In this document: positions 63,463 to 64,000 of the stretch, piece after piece
Layout of the letters: every line of letters begins with the position of its first letter
Position numbering within the stretch: position 1 is the first letter of the stretch
Assembly: GCA_022829145.1 (NCBI GenBank)
Contig: CM040741.1
Coordinates: 39,106,534-39,170,533, forward strand
DNA: 64,000 bases
Source of the DNA: Albula goreensis
Lineage: Eukaryota; Chordata; Actinopteri; Albuliformes; Albulidae
Reading direction: 5' to 3'
Notes under the pieces: model-generated
What the model was told of the DNA's origin: nothing
Database searches by the model: none
Seen by the model: only the letters and a program-made list of their open reading frames with translations
Position numbers and translations under genes: made by a program

Positions 63463-64000
63463 GTATTCTTTAACAACAGACATGGCCATTAGTTTAATTT
63501 TCATTTCAGTTTGAATTGCCTATCAAGGGGCAATGAGTCTTGTTTATGCGTTTTACATTTTTCGCATCTTTGATAAGTAATATAATGATTCATGATTGTT
63601 AATGCAAATTCTGGGTTCATAATCTTTTTTTGTGACTGGTCTGTCAGATTATCTGATGTCCATATCTCTGAGGTTTTACTGTATCAGTATTTTGCTCTCT
63701 CCACCCAATATTTGCATTTAGTTTTGAATCCCCTGTTTTTGGTTGAAGTCTTCATGTTAGTCAGGCACAGGTAATTCATTTCTTTCCTCCTAACAGCACT
63801 TATGGGAAATCAGAAGTTGTGGACATTCCTTTGGGTCATTAGAATAATTTATTTTGACCTCATGAATAACTCTCACACATTCAAAGCACTTCTGTATCTG
63901 TAATGACAAAAACTCCTTTTTATATTGTTTCATTAAATATGTCACTCAAGGCAATGTTTGTGCTAACCTGATATCTCTCAATAGTCAGGTCAGCTTCTTA
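63463..64000. other. Non-coding stretch, nothing recognised
   Basis: AT-rich sequence to the end of the window, without a recognisable gene or repeat. Confidence 0.5.

Noticed and set aside
62898..63514. Arg/Glu/Gly-rich frames of over 100 codons
   Set aside because: They follow the GGAGGAAAGG repeats of the MITE, which lack stop codons.

Overview
The window looks like AT-rich, non-coding DNA from a vertebrate, most likely a ray-finned fish. I reach this from repeat content only: Tc1-like, hAT, PIF/Harbinger and mariner remnants side by side, a LINE tail of the type common in fish, and long CA/TG microsatellites. No open reading frame longer than 133 codons exists. None of those I examined reads as an exon of a host gene, and I found no tRNA, rRNA or CRISPR array. 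It is best read as part of a gene desert or a very long intron. I cannot name the species or the neighbouring genes.

Layout. 1-9.4 kb: mostly single-copy DNA with a CTCF-like motif near 8.8 kb and a weaker one near 3.46 kb. 9.4-16.3 kb: small transposon remnants (hAT end, GGTCTTGG-rich block, Tc1 C-terminal fragment, mariner-type MITE) around a homeodomain-motif-rich block at 10.6-10.9 kb. 16.3-27 kb: quiet, with a 36-unit CA repeat at 20.4 kb. 27.7-28.5 kb: an 800-bp hAT MITE with a perfect 8-bp target duplication. 31.8-33.1 kb: a collapsed PIF/Harbinger element that still shows both of its genes, facing each other. 34.8-36.2 kb: a Tc1 fragment and a hAT MITE. 39.8-40.8 kb: two hAT transposase fragments in opposite orientation. 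41-51 kb: mainly unique sequence with several possibly conserved blocks and a long TG repeat at 45.6 kb. 51.6-56.5 kb: the densest repeat cluster, with an LTR-like piece, a hammerhead-ribozyme-like motif, a 1.1-kb LTR-like block and an almost complete but dead Tc1-like transposon. 58.9-59.1 kb: a LINE tail. 62.9-63.5 kb: a 518-bp MITE built from repeated purine-rich end modules.

None of the protein remnants is intact: each has stop codons, frameshifts or loss of catalytic residues, so any movement would need enzymes supplied from elsewhere. I found no new multi-gene system. The most interesting items are the modular purine-rich MITE, the hammerhead-like motif, the convergent Harbinger pair shortened at its meeting point, and several blocks that may be cis-regulatory, which only cross-species alignment can decide.
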